A stretch of DNA of 60,387 nucleotides from Cupriavidus numazuensis (lineage in GTDB: Bacteria; Pseudomonadota; Gammaproteobacteria; Burkholderiales; Burkholderiaceae): NCBI RefSeq assembly GCF_905397435.1, contig NZ_CAJPVI010000054.1, forward strand, positions 1 to 60,387. The letters run 5' to 3'. The stretch's first letter is position 1. Each line of letters starts with the position of its first letter. The translations under genes and the position numbers were made by a program. Below are positions 17,278-26,210 of the stretch, piece by piece. The notes below the pieces were generated by a model, which was not told where the DNA came from, searched no databases, and saw nothing but the letters and a program-made list of their open reading frames with translations.

Positions 17278-18276
17278 ATGCATTGGATCAAGCAACTGGC
17301 AGCAGGCATCGCGCTCGCGGCCGTACTGGCCCCCGCCGCCCACGCACAGGCCAAGGAAGTCATCATCGCCTACCAGGACATGGTGGTGCCGTGGCGCTAC
17401 GCGCAGGATATGAAGGAGGTCGAGAAGCAGACCGGCTACAAGGTCTCGTTCCGCCAGTTCACCGGCGGCGGCGACGTGATCCGCGCGATGGCGTCGGGCC
17501 AGATCGCCATTGGCGAGGCCGGTTCCTCGCCCATCGCCTCGGCGCTGTCGCAGGGGCTCGATGTGGAGCTGTTCTGGATCCTTGACGACATCAACGCGGC
17601 CGAGGCATTCGTAGCCCGCAATGGTGCGCAGGTGACGAACATCGCGGACCTGAAGGGCAAGCGCGTCGGCGTGCCGTTCGTCTCGACCACGCACTACCAC
17701 ACGCTGGTGGCGCTCGAGCAGGCCAAGGTCAATCCGAAGGACGTCAAGATCATGAACATGCGTCCGCCGGAAGTTGCCGCGGCGTGGGAGCGTGGCGACA
17801 TCGACGCGACCTTTATCTGGGATCCGGTACTGGCCAAGGTCAAGCGCTCCGGCAAGGTGCTGACCACGTCGGGCCAGATCGCCGCACAGACCGGCAAGGC
17901 AACCTTCGACGGCATGATCGCCAACAAGAAGTTCGCGCGCGAGAACCCGGACTTCATGGTCAAGTTCGTGCGCGTGCTGGCCGCCGCGGACGACAACTAC
18001 CGCAACAACAAGGCGGCATGGACACCTGACTCCCCGCCCATCAAGTCCGTCGCCCGCCTCACCGGCGCCAAGGCCGAGGAAGTGCCCGCAAGCATGGCGC
18101 TGTACAGCTTCCCCACGCTGCAGGAACAGGCGTCGCCGCGCTGGCTCGGCGGCGGCGCGGCCAGCGCCCTGCGCTCGGCAGCAGTCTTCCTGAAGGAACA
18201 AGGCACGATCCAGACCGTGCTGCCCGACTACAGCGGCGGCGTCAACGCCGAATGGGTCCGACGCGCCGCGCAGTAA
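17278..18276 (+). CDS. tauA: Taurine/sulfonate ABC transporter, periplasmic binding protein
   Basis: The 332-residue protein opens with a signal peptide (cleavage likely after AHA, about residue 23). The mature part matches TauA-type binding proteins: ASGQIAIGEAGSSPIASALS, FVSTTHYHTLVALEQ, MRPPEVAAAWERGDIDATF and a late QFLKEQG-like helix (AVFLKEQGTIQTVLPDY). The ATG at 17278 follows TCGAGGAG. ATPase and permease genes follow. No taurine dioxygenase (tauD) gene is next to it, so desulfonation must be encoded elsewhere or the substrate is another sulfonate. Confidence 0.88.
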   Translation: MHWIKQLAAGIALAAVLAPAAHAQAKEVIIAYQDMVVPWRYAQDMKEVEKQTGYKVSFRQFTGGGDVIRAMASGQIAIGEAGSSPIASALSQGLDVELFWILDDINAAEAFVARNGAQVTNIADLKGKRVGVPFVSTTHYHTLVALEQAKVNPKDVKIMNMRPPEVAAAWERGDIDATFIWDPVLAKVKRSGKVLTTSGQIAAQTGKATFDGMIANKKFARENPDFMVKFVRVLAAADDNYRNNKAAWTPDSPPIKSVARLTGAKAEEVPASMALYSFPTLQEQASPRWLGGGAASALRSAAVFLKEQGTIQTVLPDYSGGVNAEWVRRAAQ

Positions 18277-18398
18277 CCGCGGTTCCGTGAAGCACGCGGC
18301 GGTGCCGGCCCCGGCCCCGCTGCAGCACCTGCCCTCGCCCGCCGCCCATGCGGCCGGCGACGTGGCAAGCCACACCCCAAATCTTCAGGAGGACTGTC

Positions 18399-19175
18399 AT
18401 GTCCCGGCTGGAAATCGACAAGGTCAGCGTCAACTACGGCGGCCGCGGCGGCGCGCAGACGCTGGCCCTGTCCCAAGTGAACCTGACCATGGAACGCGGC
18501 GACTTCGTGGTTGCCCTCGGCGCCTCGGGCTGCGGCAAGACCACGCTGCTGTCCTGCATCGCCGGCTTCATGCAGCCGTCGGAAGGCGAAATCCGCCTCG
18601 ACGGCAAGCCTGTGCTCGGCCCCGGCGCGGAACGCGGCGTGGTGTTCCAGAAGCACGCGCTGATGCCGTGGCTCAACGTGGTCGACAACGTCGCGCTCGG
18701 CCTGCGGCTGCGCGGCGTGAGCCGTGCCGAGCGCCTGCGCATCGCGCATGAAAAACTGGCGCAGGTCGGTCTCGAGAAAGTCGCCAGCAAGCCTGTCTAC
18801 CAGCTCTCAGGCGGCATGCAGCAGCGCGTAGGGATTGCACGCGCGCTGGCCAACGACCCCGAGGTAATGCTGATGGACGAGCCGCTCGGCGCGCTGGATG
18901 CGCTCACGCGCGAATCGATCCAGGCGCTGATCCTGCGGCTGTGGGCGCGCGAGCAGAAGATCGTCTTCTTCATCACGCACAGCGTGGAAGAGGCGCTGTT
19001 CCTCGCCACGCGGCTCATCGTGATGACGCCGTCGCCGGGCCGCATCGCGCATAGCTACGACCTGCCGTTCGCGCGACGCTACATCGAATGCGGTGACGCG
19101 CGCGCCGTCAAGTCCGATCCGGAATTCATCCGCTATCGCGAAGAAATCGTCGACCTGATCCATGCCACGCCCTGA
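18399..19175 (+). CDS. tauB: Taurine/sulfonate ABC transporter, ATP-binding protein
   Basis: The 258-residue ATPase has Walker A GASGCGKTTL (41-50), the Q-loop in VVFQKHALMPWLNV, signature LSGGMQQRVGIARAL, Walker B VMLMDEPLGALD and the switch His in FITHSVEEALFLA. These are typical of the nitrate/sulfonate/taurine subfamily. An AGGAGG site precedes the ATG. It lies 122 bp after tauA and 10 bp before tauC, in one operon. Confidence 0.92.
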   Translation: MSRLEIDKVSVNYGGRGGAQTLALSQVNLTMERGDFVVALGASGCGKTTLLSCIAGFMQPSEGEIRLDGKPVLGPGAERGVVFQKHALMPWLNVVDNVALGLRLRGVSRAERLRIAHEKLAQVGLEKVASKPVYQLSGGMQQRVGIARALANDPEVMLMDEPLGALDALTRESIQALILRLWAREQKIVFFITHSVEEALFLATRLIVMTPSPGRIAHSYDLPFARRYIECGDARAVKSDPEFIRYREEIVDLIHATP

Positions 19176-19185
19176 GGACAAAGCC

Positions 19186-20091
19186 ATGACCGTACCCGCC
19201 CAACAGGTCGACGCCGCCGCCGTGGCGGCCCCCGCAGTCGCGGCCCGGAGCACGGCTCCGGCTGGCCAGCCCGCTGCACCGCGCCGCGCCATGCGCACCG
19301 TCTCCGGCTACCGCATGCCGGGTGAAGGCTCCAGCTCGCGCATCGCCACCGTAACCGTGGTGACGCTGCTGGCGCTGTGGTGGATAGCCAGCCACCTCCA
19401 GTGGCTGCCGCCGCTGTTCCTGCCCACGCCGGAGGCCATCATCCGGGCCTTTCTCGATGCCTGGAACGGCAATGTGCAAGGCGGCCTGCCGTTGCTCGAT
19501 CACTTCCACGCGAGCCTGGTGCGTGTGTTCGGCGCCTTCGCGCTGGCCGTGCTCACCGCGGTGCCGATTGGCGTGCTGATGGGCGTGTCGCGCATCGCCC
19601 GCGGTGTCTTTGATCCGCCTATCGAGTTCTACCGCCCCCTGCCGCCGCTGGCCTACCTGCCGCTGATCGTGATCTGGTTCGGCATCGACGAGACCTCCAA
19701 GATCCTGCTGATCTACCTGGCCTGCTTCGCGCCGCTGGCCATGTCGGCCCGCGCCGGTGTGCGTTCGGTCACGATCGAGCAGATCAACGCGGCCTACTCG
19801 ATGGGCGCCACGCCGTGGCAGGTGATCCGCCATGTGGTGCTGCCCGCCGCGCTGCCCGACATCCTGACCGGCATGCGCATCGCCATCGGCTTCGGCTGGA
19901 CCACGCTGGTTGCCGCCGAGATGGTGGCAGCGACCGCCGGCCTCGGCCAGATGGTGCTCAATGCGTCCAACTTCCTGCGCACCGACGTGGTCATCATGGG
20001 CATCCTGCTGATCGGGCTGATCGCATTCCTGTTCGACCTGCTGATGCGCAAGTCTGAAACGTGGCTGGTGCCCTGGAAGGGCCGCATGTAA
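19186..20091 (+). CDS. tauC: Taurine/sulfonate ABC transporter, permease
   Basis: The 301-residue membrane protein has about six hydrophobic segments. The coupling motif (EAA-type loop) reads INAAYSMGATPWQVIRHVVLP, ending in LPAALPDILTGMRIAIG. Residues 1-45 are Ala/Pro-rich and poorly conserved. The start at 19186 is preferred to the earlier ATG at 19162 that overlaps tauB. The operon ends at a strong hairpin 32 bp downstream. Confidence 0.9.
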   Translation: MTVPAQQVDAAAVAAPAVAARSTAPAGQPAAPRRAMRTVSGYRMPGEGSSSRIATVTVVTLLALWWIASHLQWLPPLFLPTPEAIIRAFLDAWNGNVQGGLPLLDHFHASLVRVFGAFALAVLTAVPIGVLMGVSRIARGVFDPPIEFYRPLPPLAYLPLIVIWFGIDETSKILLIYLACFAPLAMSARAGVRSVTIEQINAAYSMGATPWQVIRHVVLPAALPDILTGMRIAIGFGWTTLVAAEMVAATAGLGQMVLNASNFLRTDVVIMGILLIGLIAFLFDLLMRKSETWLVPWKGRM

Positions 20092-20122
20092 GAACGCCCG
20101 CCGTTTCATCGACAAGAAGACA

Positions 20123-20164
20123 AGGCGCCCGCCTGTGCCGCAGCAGCGGTTCAGGCGGGCGCCT
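20123..20164 (+). terminator. Hairpin after tauC
   Basis: A perfect 13-bp GC-rich stem (AGGCGCCCGCCTG / CAGGCGGGCGCCT) with a 16-base loop begins 32 bp after the tauC stop. No U-run follows, but the stem is strong and its position is right for the operon end. Confidence 0.7.
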
Positions 20165-20413
20165 GGCATTGACGGATGGGATCGCCGAAAGCATTTTTGG
20201 GATATCCAGCATTTCCGGCTCTACAACACGAACCACGCAAAGTCTGGGCGGACCCAACATTTTGGCTGCAGATGTCGGCGCCAGGCCGCCAGTTTCCCGG
20301 CTTTTCGACGCCTGATCGCCCGTCTGTAGGCCGTTTCCCGACATGGCATGCCATGTGCGTAGGAAAGGCAACCGCGAGCCACGCGTGCCAGCCCTATCCC
20401 GAAAGGAGCCGCC
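20165..20413. promoter_or_regulatory. Upstream region of a small membrane-peptide gene, with a 16-bp perfect palindrome
   Basis: No longer gene is seen here. ACATGGCATGCCATGT at 20341-20356 is a perfect palindrome 57 bp before the ATG of the 44-residue peptide, a good operator candidate. The ribosome site GAAAGGAGCC is at 20401-20410. No sigma-70 or sigma-54 promoter could be assigned with confidence. Confidence 0.4.
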
Positions 20414-20548
20414 ATGAATGCCAGACTTGTCTACCTGATCGCAGTAGTGACCGCGGCGCTGGCGACCCTCTTCCTCGCCGGCGAGGCCGACACCATCAAG
20501 GAGGATTTCGGGGCGCAGTTGCCGGACATGATCCAGACCGCGTGGTAA
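20414..20548 (+). CDS. Small single-span membrane peptide (44 residues)
   Basis: The frame begins MNARLVYLIAVVTAALATLF, a hydrophobic helix of about 17 residues. It is followed by an amphipathic acidic tail (GEADTIKEDFGAQLPDMIQ) ending in TAW and a TAA stop. An AAAGGAG site 4-5 bases before the ATG is one of the best ribosome sites in the window, which is the main reason to call it a gene. A strong palindrome lies upstream. It is convergent with the TetR gene, 9 bp away. I do not recognise the family. An N-in membrane peptide or an uncleaved signal-anchor is likely. Confidence 0.6.
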   Translation: MNARLVYLIAVVTAALATLFLAGEADTIKEDFGAQLPDMIQTAW

Positions 20549-20557
20549 GACGCCGCC

Positions 20558-21268
20558 TTACTCCGCCGGCGGTTCTGCCTGCTTGACCCGCGCCAGCGCG
20601 GCACCCACCTCACCGTAGAACTGCTTGAGCGCGACCGCGTCCAGATCGGGCGGCTGCAGCGCCGGCCACAGCAGCGCGATCAGGTCGCTCGCGGTCCGGT
20701 CGATGTCGACCGGGCGTCCACTGACCACCGCATCCCACAGGACGTGCTCCATCGGCCCGAGGATGGCCGACCTCAACAGCCGCAGCGACAGGTCCGTCCG
20801 AATCTCCTTGCGTGCCTGGGCCCGCGCCAGCAGGTCCATCAGCGGCGCCGTGTAGCGCCGTTGCAGCGGCACGAACACTTCATCGAGCCCCTGGCCCTTC
20901 GCCCGCCCTTCCGACAGCACCAGCGCGCACAGCCCGGTGCCCTGGATCAGGAACAGCCGCAGGTGCGTGCGCACGAAGAACTCGAGCTGCACCCTGGTGC
21001 TCTGTTCGCGCGGCAGGCCATTCTCCATCGCGGCAATGATCTCGTCATACCAGTCCTGGATCACCCGGACACACAGGTCACGCTTGCTGTGGAAGTACGT
21101 AAAGACCGTGCCTTCGGAGATGCCAAGCCGCTGTGCAATCTCGGTGGTGGTCGCACGTTCGTAGCCAAGCTCGGAAAACACCTCGCGCCCGACCCGCAGG
21201 ATGTCGCGCATGCGCTGCTCGGCCTTGGCCCGTGCCGGCACCCGGCGCTGTCCCGCAATTTGCTGCAT
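20558..21268 (-). CDS. TetR-family regulator, probable repressor of the liu operon
   Basis: The 236-residue protein has the TetR helix-turn-helix at about residues 20-66 (RDILRVGREVFSELGYERAT, then TEIAQRLGISEGTVFTYFHS). A helical ligand domain follows. The start at 21268 is preceded by AAGGAC; longer versions read into non-conserved sequence. It diverges from the leucine-degradation operon across 269 bp, the classic arrangement for a local repressor. TetR-type regulators of branched-chain catabolism (LiuQ type) are described in betaproteobacteria, and this is a candidate by position only. The ligand is probably an acyl-CoA intermediate. Confidence 0.88.
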   Translation of the reverse strand: MQQIAGQRRVPARAKAEQRMRDILRVGREVFSELGYERATTTEIAQRLGISEGTVFTYFHSKRDLCVRVIQDWYDEIIAAMENGLPREQSTRVQLEFFVRTHLRLFLIQGTGLCALVLSEGRAKGQGLDEVFVPLQRRYTAPLMDLLARAQARKEIRTDLSLRLLRSAILGPMEHVLWDAVVSGRPVDIDRTASDLIALLWPALQPPDLDAVALKQFYGEVGAALARVKQAEPPAE

Positions 21269-21305
21269 CGACGTGTCCTTGCGTGGTGATAGTTGCGACG
21301 GCCGC

Positions 21306-21419
21306 ATTATAAGTGCGGTGTCCTTCTCAGGCGCTGCCGCAGCAGGCCTGTCGATCCACTTTATACGATAGTTGACCAACACTCAATTTTTGTTGATTTT
21401 TTCTGAGCGCAGGTATAAC
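21306..21419. promoter_or_regulatory. Divergent TetR/liu control region
   Basis: For the operon, TTGTTG at 21390-21395 and TATAAC at 21414-21419 are 18 bp apart and fit a sigma-70 promoter. For the regulator, TATAAT on the minus strand (21306-21311) could be the -10, without a clear -35. TTGA-N7-TCAA at 21372-21386 lies just upstream of the operon's -35 and is an operator candidate. This stretch is clearly AT-richer than its surroundings. Confidence 0.5.
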
Positions 21420-21537
21420 TTTACCGCACAGCAAGAAAAAAGCAGCGCCAAACCGAATCAAAGCTTCCCATCGACAACTTGAGCGAAGCTCAAGATACGG
21501 GAAGAACGACACCGAACGCCGCACTCTGGAGACGAGC

Positions 21538-23274
21538 ATGACGATGCAGCCTGGGACTTCCCGGCCCGTGCCCGATACAACCCTGCCCGCCAACGGGCTG
21601 TCCTATGTCAAGGGCGACACCACCTCCCCGCTCAGCGAACAGACGATCCCGGCCATGCTGGCCGATACGGTCGCCCGCTTCGGCCAGCTCCCGGCGGTGG
21701 TGTTCCGCGAGCAGGGCATCCGCTGGACCTGGCAGGAATTCGCGGCGGCCGTCGATGCGCTGGCTGCCAGCCTTCACGCGCTGGGCCTGCGCCGCGGCGA
21801 CCGCGTCGGCATCTGGTCGCCGAACCGCGTGGAATGGCTGCTGACCCAGTTCGCCACCGCGCGCGTCGGCCTGGTCATGGTCAATATCAACCCGGCCTAC
21901 CGCCTGTCCGAGCTCGAATACGCGCTGAACAAGGTCGGCTGCAAGGCCGTCATCGCGCCGGAGTCGTTCAAGACGTCGCGTTACCTGGAGATGCTCCAGA
22001 CGCTGGCACCCGAGCTGCAGCAGAGCGAACCGGGCGCGCTGCAGGCTGCGCGCCTGCCGGCACTGCGCTGGGTCATCCGCATGGAAGACAAGCCCACGCC
22101 GGGCATGCTGACGTGGCAGGAACTGCACGCGCGCGGCGCCGGCGTACCGGTATCCGACCTCGACGCGATCACGGCGCAGCTCGACCGCCATGACCCGATC
22201 AACGTCCAGTTCACCAGCGGCACCACGGGCGCACCCAAGGGCGCCACGCTGACACACCGGAACATCCTCAACAACGCGCGCTACATCGCCGCCGCGATGC
22301 GCTTCACCGAGCAGGACAAGCTCTGCATTCCGGTGCCGCTGTACCACTGCTTCGGCATGGTGCTGGCTGTGCTGGCATGCGTGTCCACCGGCGCGTGCAT
22401 GGTCTTCCCGGGCGAGGCGTTTGAACCGGTGGCCACCATGTCGGCCGTCAGCGAGGAACGCTGCACCGCCCTGCACGGCGTGCCGACCATGTTCATCGCG
22501 CAGCTCGACCACGCGGAATTCAGCCGCTTCGATTTTTCGACGCTGCGCACCGGCATCATGGCCGGCTCGCCCTGCCCGATCGAGGTCATGAAGCGCGTCG
22601 TCGCCGACATGCACATGGCCGACGTCACCATTGCCTACGGCATGACCGAAACGAGCCCGGTGTCGTTCCAGAGCTCGACCAATGATCCGCTCGACAAGCG
22701 CGTCTCCACGGTCGGCCGCGTGCAGCCACACCTGGAATGCAAGGTGGTCGATGCCACGGGCCAGACCGTGCCGGTCGGCGAAACGGGCGAACTATGCACG
22801 CGCGGCTACTCCGTCATGCTCGGCTACTGGGACGACGAGGCGCGCACCAGCGAAGCGATCCGCGACGGCTGGATGCACACCGGCGACCTGGCCACGATCG
22901 ACGCCGAGGGTTACTGCAACATCGTCGGCCGCGTCAAGGACATGCTGATCCGCGGCGGCGAGAACGTCTATCCGCGCGAGATCGAGGAGTTCCTGTTCCG
23001 CCACCCCAAAGTCCAGGCCGTGCAGGTGTTCGGCGTGCCGGACCAGAAGTACGGCGAGGAAATCTGCGCCTGGGTCGTGCTCAAGCCCGGCCAGAGCGCC
23101 ACGGAAGACGAGATCCGTGCGTTCTGCCGCGACCAGATCGCCCACTACAAGATCCCGCGCTATATCCGCTTCGTCGACGAAATGCCGATGACCATCACGG
23201 GCAAGGTGCAGAAGTTCGTCATGCGCGAAAGCATGACGAAGGAACTGAACCTCACCGAAAGCAAGACCGCCTGA
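21538..23274 (+). CDS. AMP-forming acyl-CoA synthetase
   Basis: The 578-residue ANL-superfamily ligase has the P-loop FTSGTTGAPKGATLTH (about 223-238), the A5 motif YGMTETSPVS, the A7 motif GWMHTGDLATID, the hinge GRVKDMLIRGGENVYPRE and a C-terminal catalytic Lys in ITGKVQKF. Length and motifs fit medium/short-chain fatty acyl-CoA synthetases. As first gene of the leucine operon, it probably activates isovalerate or related branched acids to CoA esters. It ends 39 bp before isovaleryl-CoA dehydrogenase. Confidence 0.92.
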   Translation: MTMQPGTSRPVPDTTLPANGLSYVKGDTTSPLSEQTIPAMLADTVARFGQLPAVVFREQGIRWTWQEFAAAVDALAASLHALGLRRGDRVGIWSPNRVEWLLTQFATARVGLVMVNINPAYRLSELEYALNKVGCKAVIAPESFKTSRYLEMLQTLAPELQQSEPGALQAARLPALRWVIRMEDKPTPGMLTWQELHARGAGVPVSDLDAITAQLDRHDPINVQFTSGTTGAPKGATLTHRNILNNARYIAAAMRFTEQDKLCIPVPLYHCFGMVLAVLACVSTGACMVFPGEAFEPVATMSAVSEERCTALHGVPTMFIAQLDHAEFSRFDFSTLRTGIMAGSPCPIEVMKRVVADMHMADVTIAYGMTETSPVSFQSSTNDPLDKRVSTVGRVQPHLECKVVDATGQTVPVGETGELCTRGYSVMLGYWDDEARTSEAIRDGWMHTGDLATIDAEGYCNIVGRVKDMLIRGGENVYPREIEEFLFRHPKVQAVQVFGVPDQKYGEEICAWVVLKPGQSATEDEIRAFCRDQIAHYKIPRYIRFVDEMPMTITGKVQKFVMRESMTKELNLTESKTA

Positions 23275-23313
23275 CCCACGGCGCCCCACACACATCTACG
23301 GAAGAACACGATC

Positions 23314-24495
23314 ATGACCCAACTCCCTGGCCTGAGATTCGACCTGGGCGAAGACATCGAGATGCTGCGCAGCGCCGTGCGCGACTGGGCCCAGGCCGAA
23401 CTGGCGCCGCGTGCGGGCGAGATCGACCGCACTGACCAGTTCCCGATGGACGCCTGGAAGAAGATGGGCGACCTCGGCGTGCTCGGCATCACGGTGGCCG
23501 AAGAATACGGCGGCGCCAACATGGGCTACCTGGCCCACATGGTGGCGATGGAGGAAATCAGCCGCGCTTCGGCATCGGTCGGCCTGTCCTACGGCGCGCA
23601 CTCGAACCTGTGCGTGAACCAGATCCACCGCAATGGGTCGGCCGCACAGAAGGCGAAGTACCTGCCCAAGCTGGTATCGGGCGACTGGATCGGCGCGCTC
23701 GCGATGAGCGAACCCAACGCGGGCTCCGACGTGGTCAGCATGAAGCTGCGCGCCGAGCGCAAGGGCGACCGTTATGTCCTCAACGGCACCAAGATGTGGA
23801 TCACCAACGGCCCGGACTGCGACGTGCTTGTGGTCTACGCCAAGACCGAACCGGAACTCGGCGCACGCGGCATGACCGCGTTTATCGTCGAGAAAGGCAT
23901 GAAGGGCTTCTCGGTCGCGCAGAAGCTCGACAAGCTCGGCATGCGCGGCTCGCACACGGGCGAGCTGGTGTTCGAGGATGTGGAAGTTCCCGCCGAGAAT
24001 ATCCTCGGCGCGGAGAACGGCGGCGCCAAGGTGCTGATGAGCGGTCTCGACTACGAGCGCGCCGTGCTGTCGGGTGGCCCGATCGGCATCATGCAGGCGT
24101 GCATGGACGTGGTCACGCCGTACATCCACGACCGCAAGCAGTTCGGCCAGAGCATTGGCGAATTTCAGCTGATTCAGGGCAAGGTCGCCGACATGTACAC
24201 CACGCTGCAAGCGGCGCGCAGCTACCTGTACACGGTCGGCAAGAATCTGGATTCGCTCGGCAGCGACCACGTGCGCCAGGTGCGCAAGGACTGCGCCGCG
24301 GTGATCCTGTACACCGCCGAGAAGGCCACGTGGATGGCGGGCGAAACCGTGCAGATCCTCGGCGGCAATGGCTACATCAACGAATACCCGGCCGGCCGTC
24401 TGTGGCGCGATGCCAAGCTGTACGAGATCGGCGCCGGCACCTCGGAAATCCGCCGCATGCTGATCGGCCGCGAGCTGTTTGCCGAAACGGCCTGA
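23314..24495 (+). CDS. liuA: Isovaleryl-CoA dehydrogenase
   Basis: The 393-residue FAD flavoprotein oxidises isovaleryl-CoA to 3-methylcrotonyl-CoA and passes electrons to ETF. The acyl-CoA dehydrogenase signatures ALAMSEPNAGSDVVSM and GGNGYINEYPAGRLWRDAK are present. The catalytic base is Glu248 in LDYERAVL, located on helix G as in isovaleryl-CoA dehydrogenases rather than at the C-terminal position of most relatives. The operon context confirms the substrate. Confidence 0.95.
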   Translation: MTQLPGLRFDLGEDIEMLRSAVRDWAQAELAPRAGEIDRTDQFPMDAWKKMGDLGVLGITVAEEYGGANMGYLAHMVAMEEISRASASVGLSYGAHSNLCVNQIHRNGSAAQKAKYLPKLVSGDWIGALAMSEPNAGSDVVSMKLRAERKGDRYVLNGTKMWITNGPDCDVLVVYAKTEPELGARGMTAFIVEKGMKGFSVAQKLDKLGMRGSHTGELVFEDVEVPAENILGAENGGAKVLMSGLDYERAVLSGGPIGIMQACMDVVTPYIHDRKQFGQSIGEFQLIQGKVADMYTTLQAARSYLYTVGKNLDSLGSDHVRQVRKDCAAVILYTAEKATWMAGETVQILGGNGYINEYPAGRLWRDAKLYEIGAGTSEIRRMLIGRELFAETA

Positions 24496-24564
24496 TCCGC
24501 AACCGACGCCCCCACTGCCCCGCCCTGCCGGCGGCCTGACCAGAACAAGACTGCCCAAGATCGT

Positions 24565-26172
24565 ATGCCGACCTTAGAAACCAAACTCAACGCGCGCTCC
24601 GAATCGTTCAAGTCGAATGTCGAAGCCATGCAGGCGCTGGTCGCCGACCTCAAGGCCAAGGTCGCCAAGCTGGCCGAAGGCGGTGGCGACGCCGCGCGCG
24701 ACAAGCACCTGTCGCGCGGCAAGCTGCTGCCGCGTGATCGCGTACAGCAACTGCTGGATCCTGGCACGCCGTTCCTGGAACTGTCGCAGCTCGCCGCGTA
24801 CGACATGTACGACGACGCCGCGCCGGGCGCGGGCATCATCACGGGCATCGGGCGCGTAGCCGGGCAGGAATGCGTGATCGTCTGCAACGATGCCACCGTC
24901 AAGGGCGGCACGTACTACCCGATGACGGTCAAGAAACACGTGCGTGCGCAGGAGATCGCCGAGCAGAACAACCTGCCGTGCATCTATCTGGTCGATTCGG
25001 GTGGTGCGAACCTGCCGAACCAGGATGATGTGTTCCCCGACCGCGACCACTTCGGCCGCATCTTCTACAACCAGGCCAACCTGTCCAAGCAGGGCATTCC
25101 GCAGATCGCTGTGGTGATGGGCTCGTGCACGGCTGGTGGCGCGTATGTGCCGGCAATGAGCGATGAATCGATCATCGTGAAGAACCAGGGCACGATTTTC
25201 CTCGGCGGTCCGCCGCTGGTGAAGGCAGCGACTGGTGAAGAAGTCACTGCCGAAGACCTCGGCGGCGCCGATGTGCATACGCGCCTGTCCGGTGTGGCGG
25301 ACTACTTCGCGCAGAACGATCACCACGCGCTGTCGCTGGCCCGAAACATCGTGCAGCACCTGAACCGCCGCAAGCCCGACCAGATCCGCCTGCACGAGCC
25401 GGCCGATCCGCTGTACCCGGTCGAAGAACTGTACGGCGTGATCCCGACCGATACGCGCAAGCCGTTCGATGTGCGCGAAGTCATCGCGCGCGTCGTCGAT
25501 GGCTCCGAGTTCGACGAGTTCAAGGCACGCTACGGCACCACGCTGGTCTGCGGCTTCGCACGCATCTGGGGTTACCCGGTCGGCATCATTGCCAACAACG
25601 GCATCCTGTTCTCGGAGTCGGCGCTCAAGGGTGCGCACTTCATCGAACTGTGCTGCCAGCGCAAGATTCCGCTCGTGTTCCTGCAGAACATCACGGGCTT
25701 CATGGTGGGCCGCAAGTACGAGAACGAGGGTATCGCGCGAAACGGCGCCAAGATGGTGACGGCGGTTGCCACAGCGCAGGTGCCGAAGTTCACGGTGATC
25801 ATCGGCGGCTCATTCGGTGCGGGCAACTACGGCATGTGCGGCCGTGCGTATTCTCCGCGCTTCCTGTGGATGTGGCCGAATGCGCGGATCTCCGTGATGG
25901 GCGGCGAGCAGGCGGCCAGCGTGCTGGCAACGGTGCGCCGCGACGGCATCGAGTCCAAGGGCGGCAAGTGGAGTGCGGAGGAGGAAGACGCCTTCAAGCA
26001 GCCGATCCGCGACCAGTACGAACACCAGGGTCACCCGTACTACGCAAGCGCGCGGCTGTGGGACGACGGTGTCATCGACCCCGCGCAGACGCGCACGGTG
26101 CTGGGGTTGGGCCTGTCGGCCAGCCTCAACGCGCCGATCGATGACATGAAGTTCGGCGTGTTCCGCATGTAA
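24565..26172 (+). CDS. liuB: 3-Methylcrotonyl-CoA carboxylase, beta (carboxyltransferase) subunit
   Basis: The 535-residue subunit has N- and C-terminal crotonase-like carboxyltransferase halves. Diagnostic stretches are LVDSGGANLPNQDDVFPDRD, MGSCTAGGAYVPAMSDE, LQNITGFMVGRKYENEGIA and GAGNYGMCGRAYSPRFLW. It transfers carboxyl from biotin to 3-methylcrotonyl-CoA, giving 3-methylglutaconyl-CoA. The biotin subunit is encoded two genes downstream, with the hydratase gene between, the usual proteobacterial order. Confidence 0.95.
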   Translation: MPTLETKLNARSESFKSNVEAMQALVADLKAKVAKLAEGGGDAARDKHLSRGKLLPRDRVQQLLDPGTPFLELSQLAAYDMYDDAAPGAGIITGIGRVAGQECVIVCNDATVKGGTYYPMTVKKHVRAQEIAEQNNLPCIYLVDSGGANLPNQDDVFPDRDHFGRIFYNQANLSKQGIPQIAVVMGSCTAGGAYVPAMSDESIIVKNQGTIFLGGPPLVKAATGEEVTAEDLGGADVHTRLSGVADYFAQNDHHALSLARNIVQHLNRRKPDQIRLHEPADPLYPVEELYGVIPTDTRKPFDVREVIARVVDGSEFDEFKARYGTTLVCGFARIWGYPVGIIANNGILFSESALKGAHFIELCCQRKIPLVFLQNITGFMVGRKYENEGIARNGAKMVTAVATAQVPKFTVIIGGSFGAGNYGMCGRAYSPRFLWMWPNARISVMGGEQAASVLATVRRDGIESKGGKWSAEEEDAFKQPIRDQYEHQGHPYYASARLWDDGVIDPAQTRTVLGLGLSASLNAPIDDMKFGVFRM

Positions 26173-26210
26173 GCCTGCCACCGACCAACGCTCATTCAAG
26201 CCATACCACC

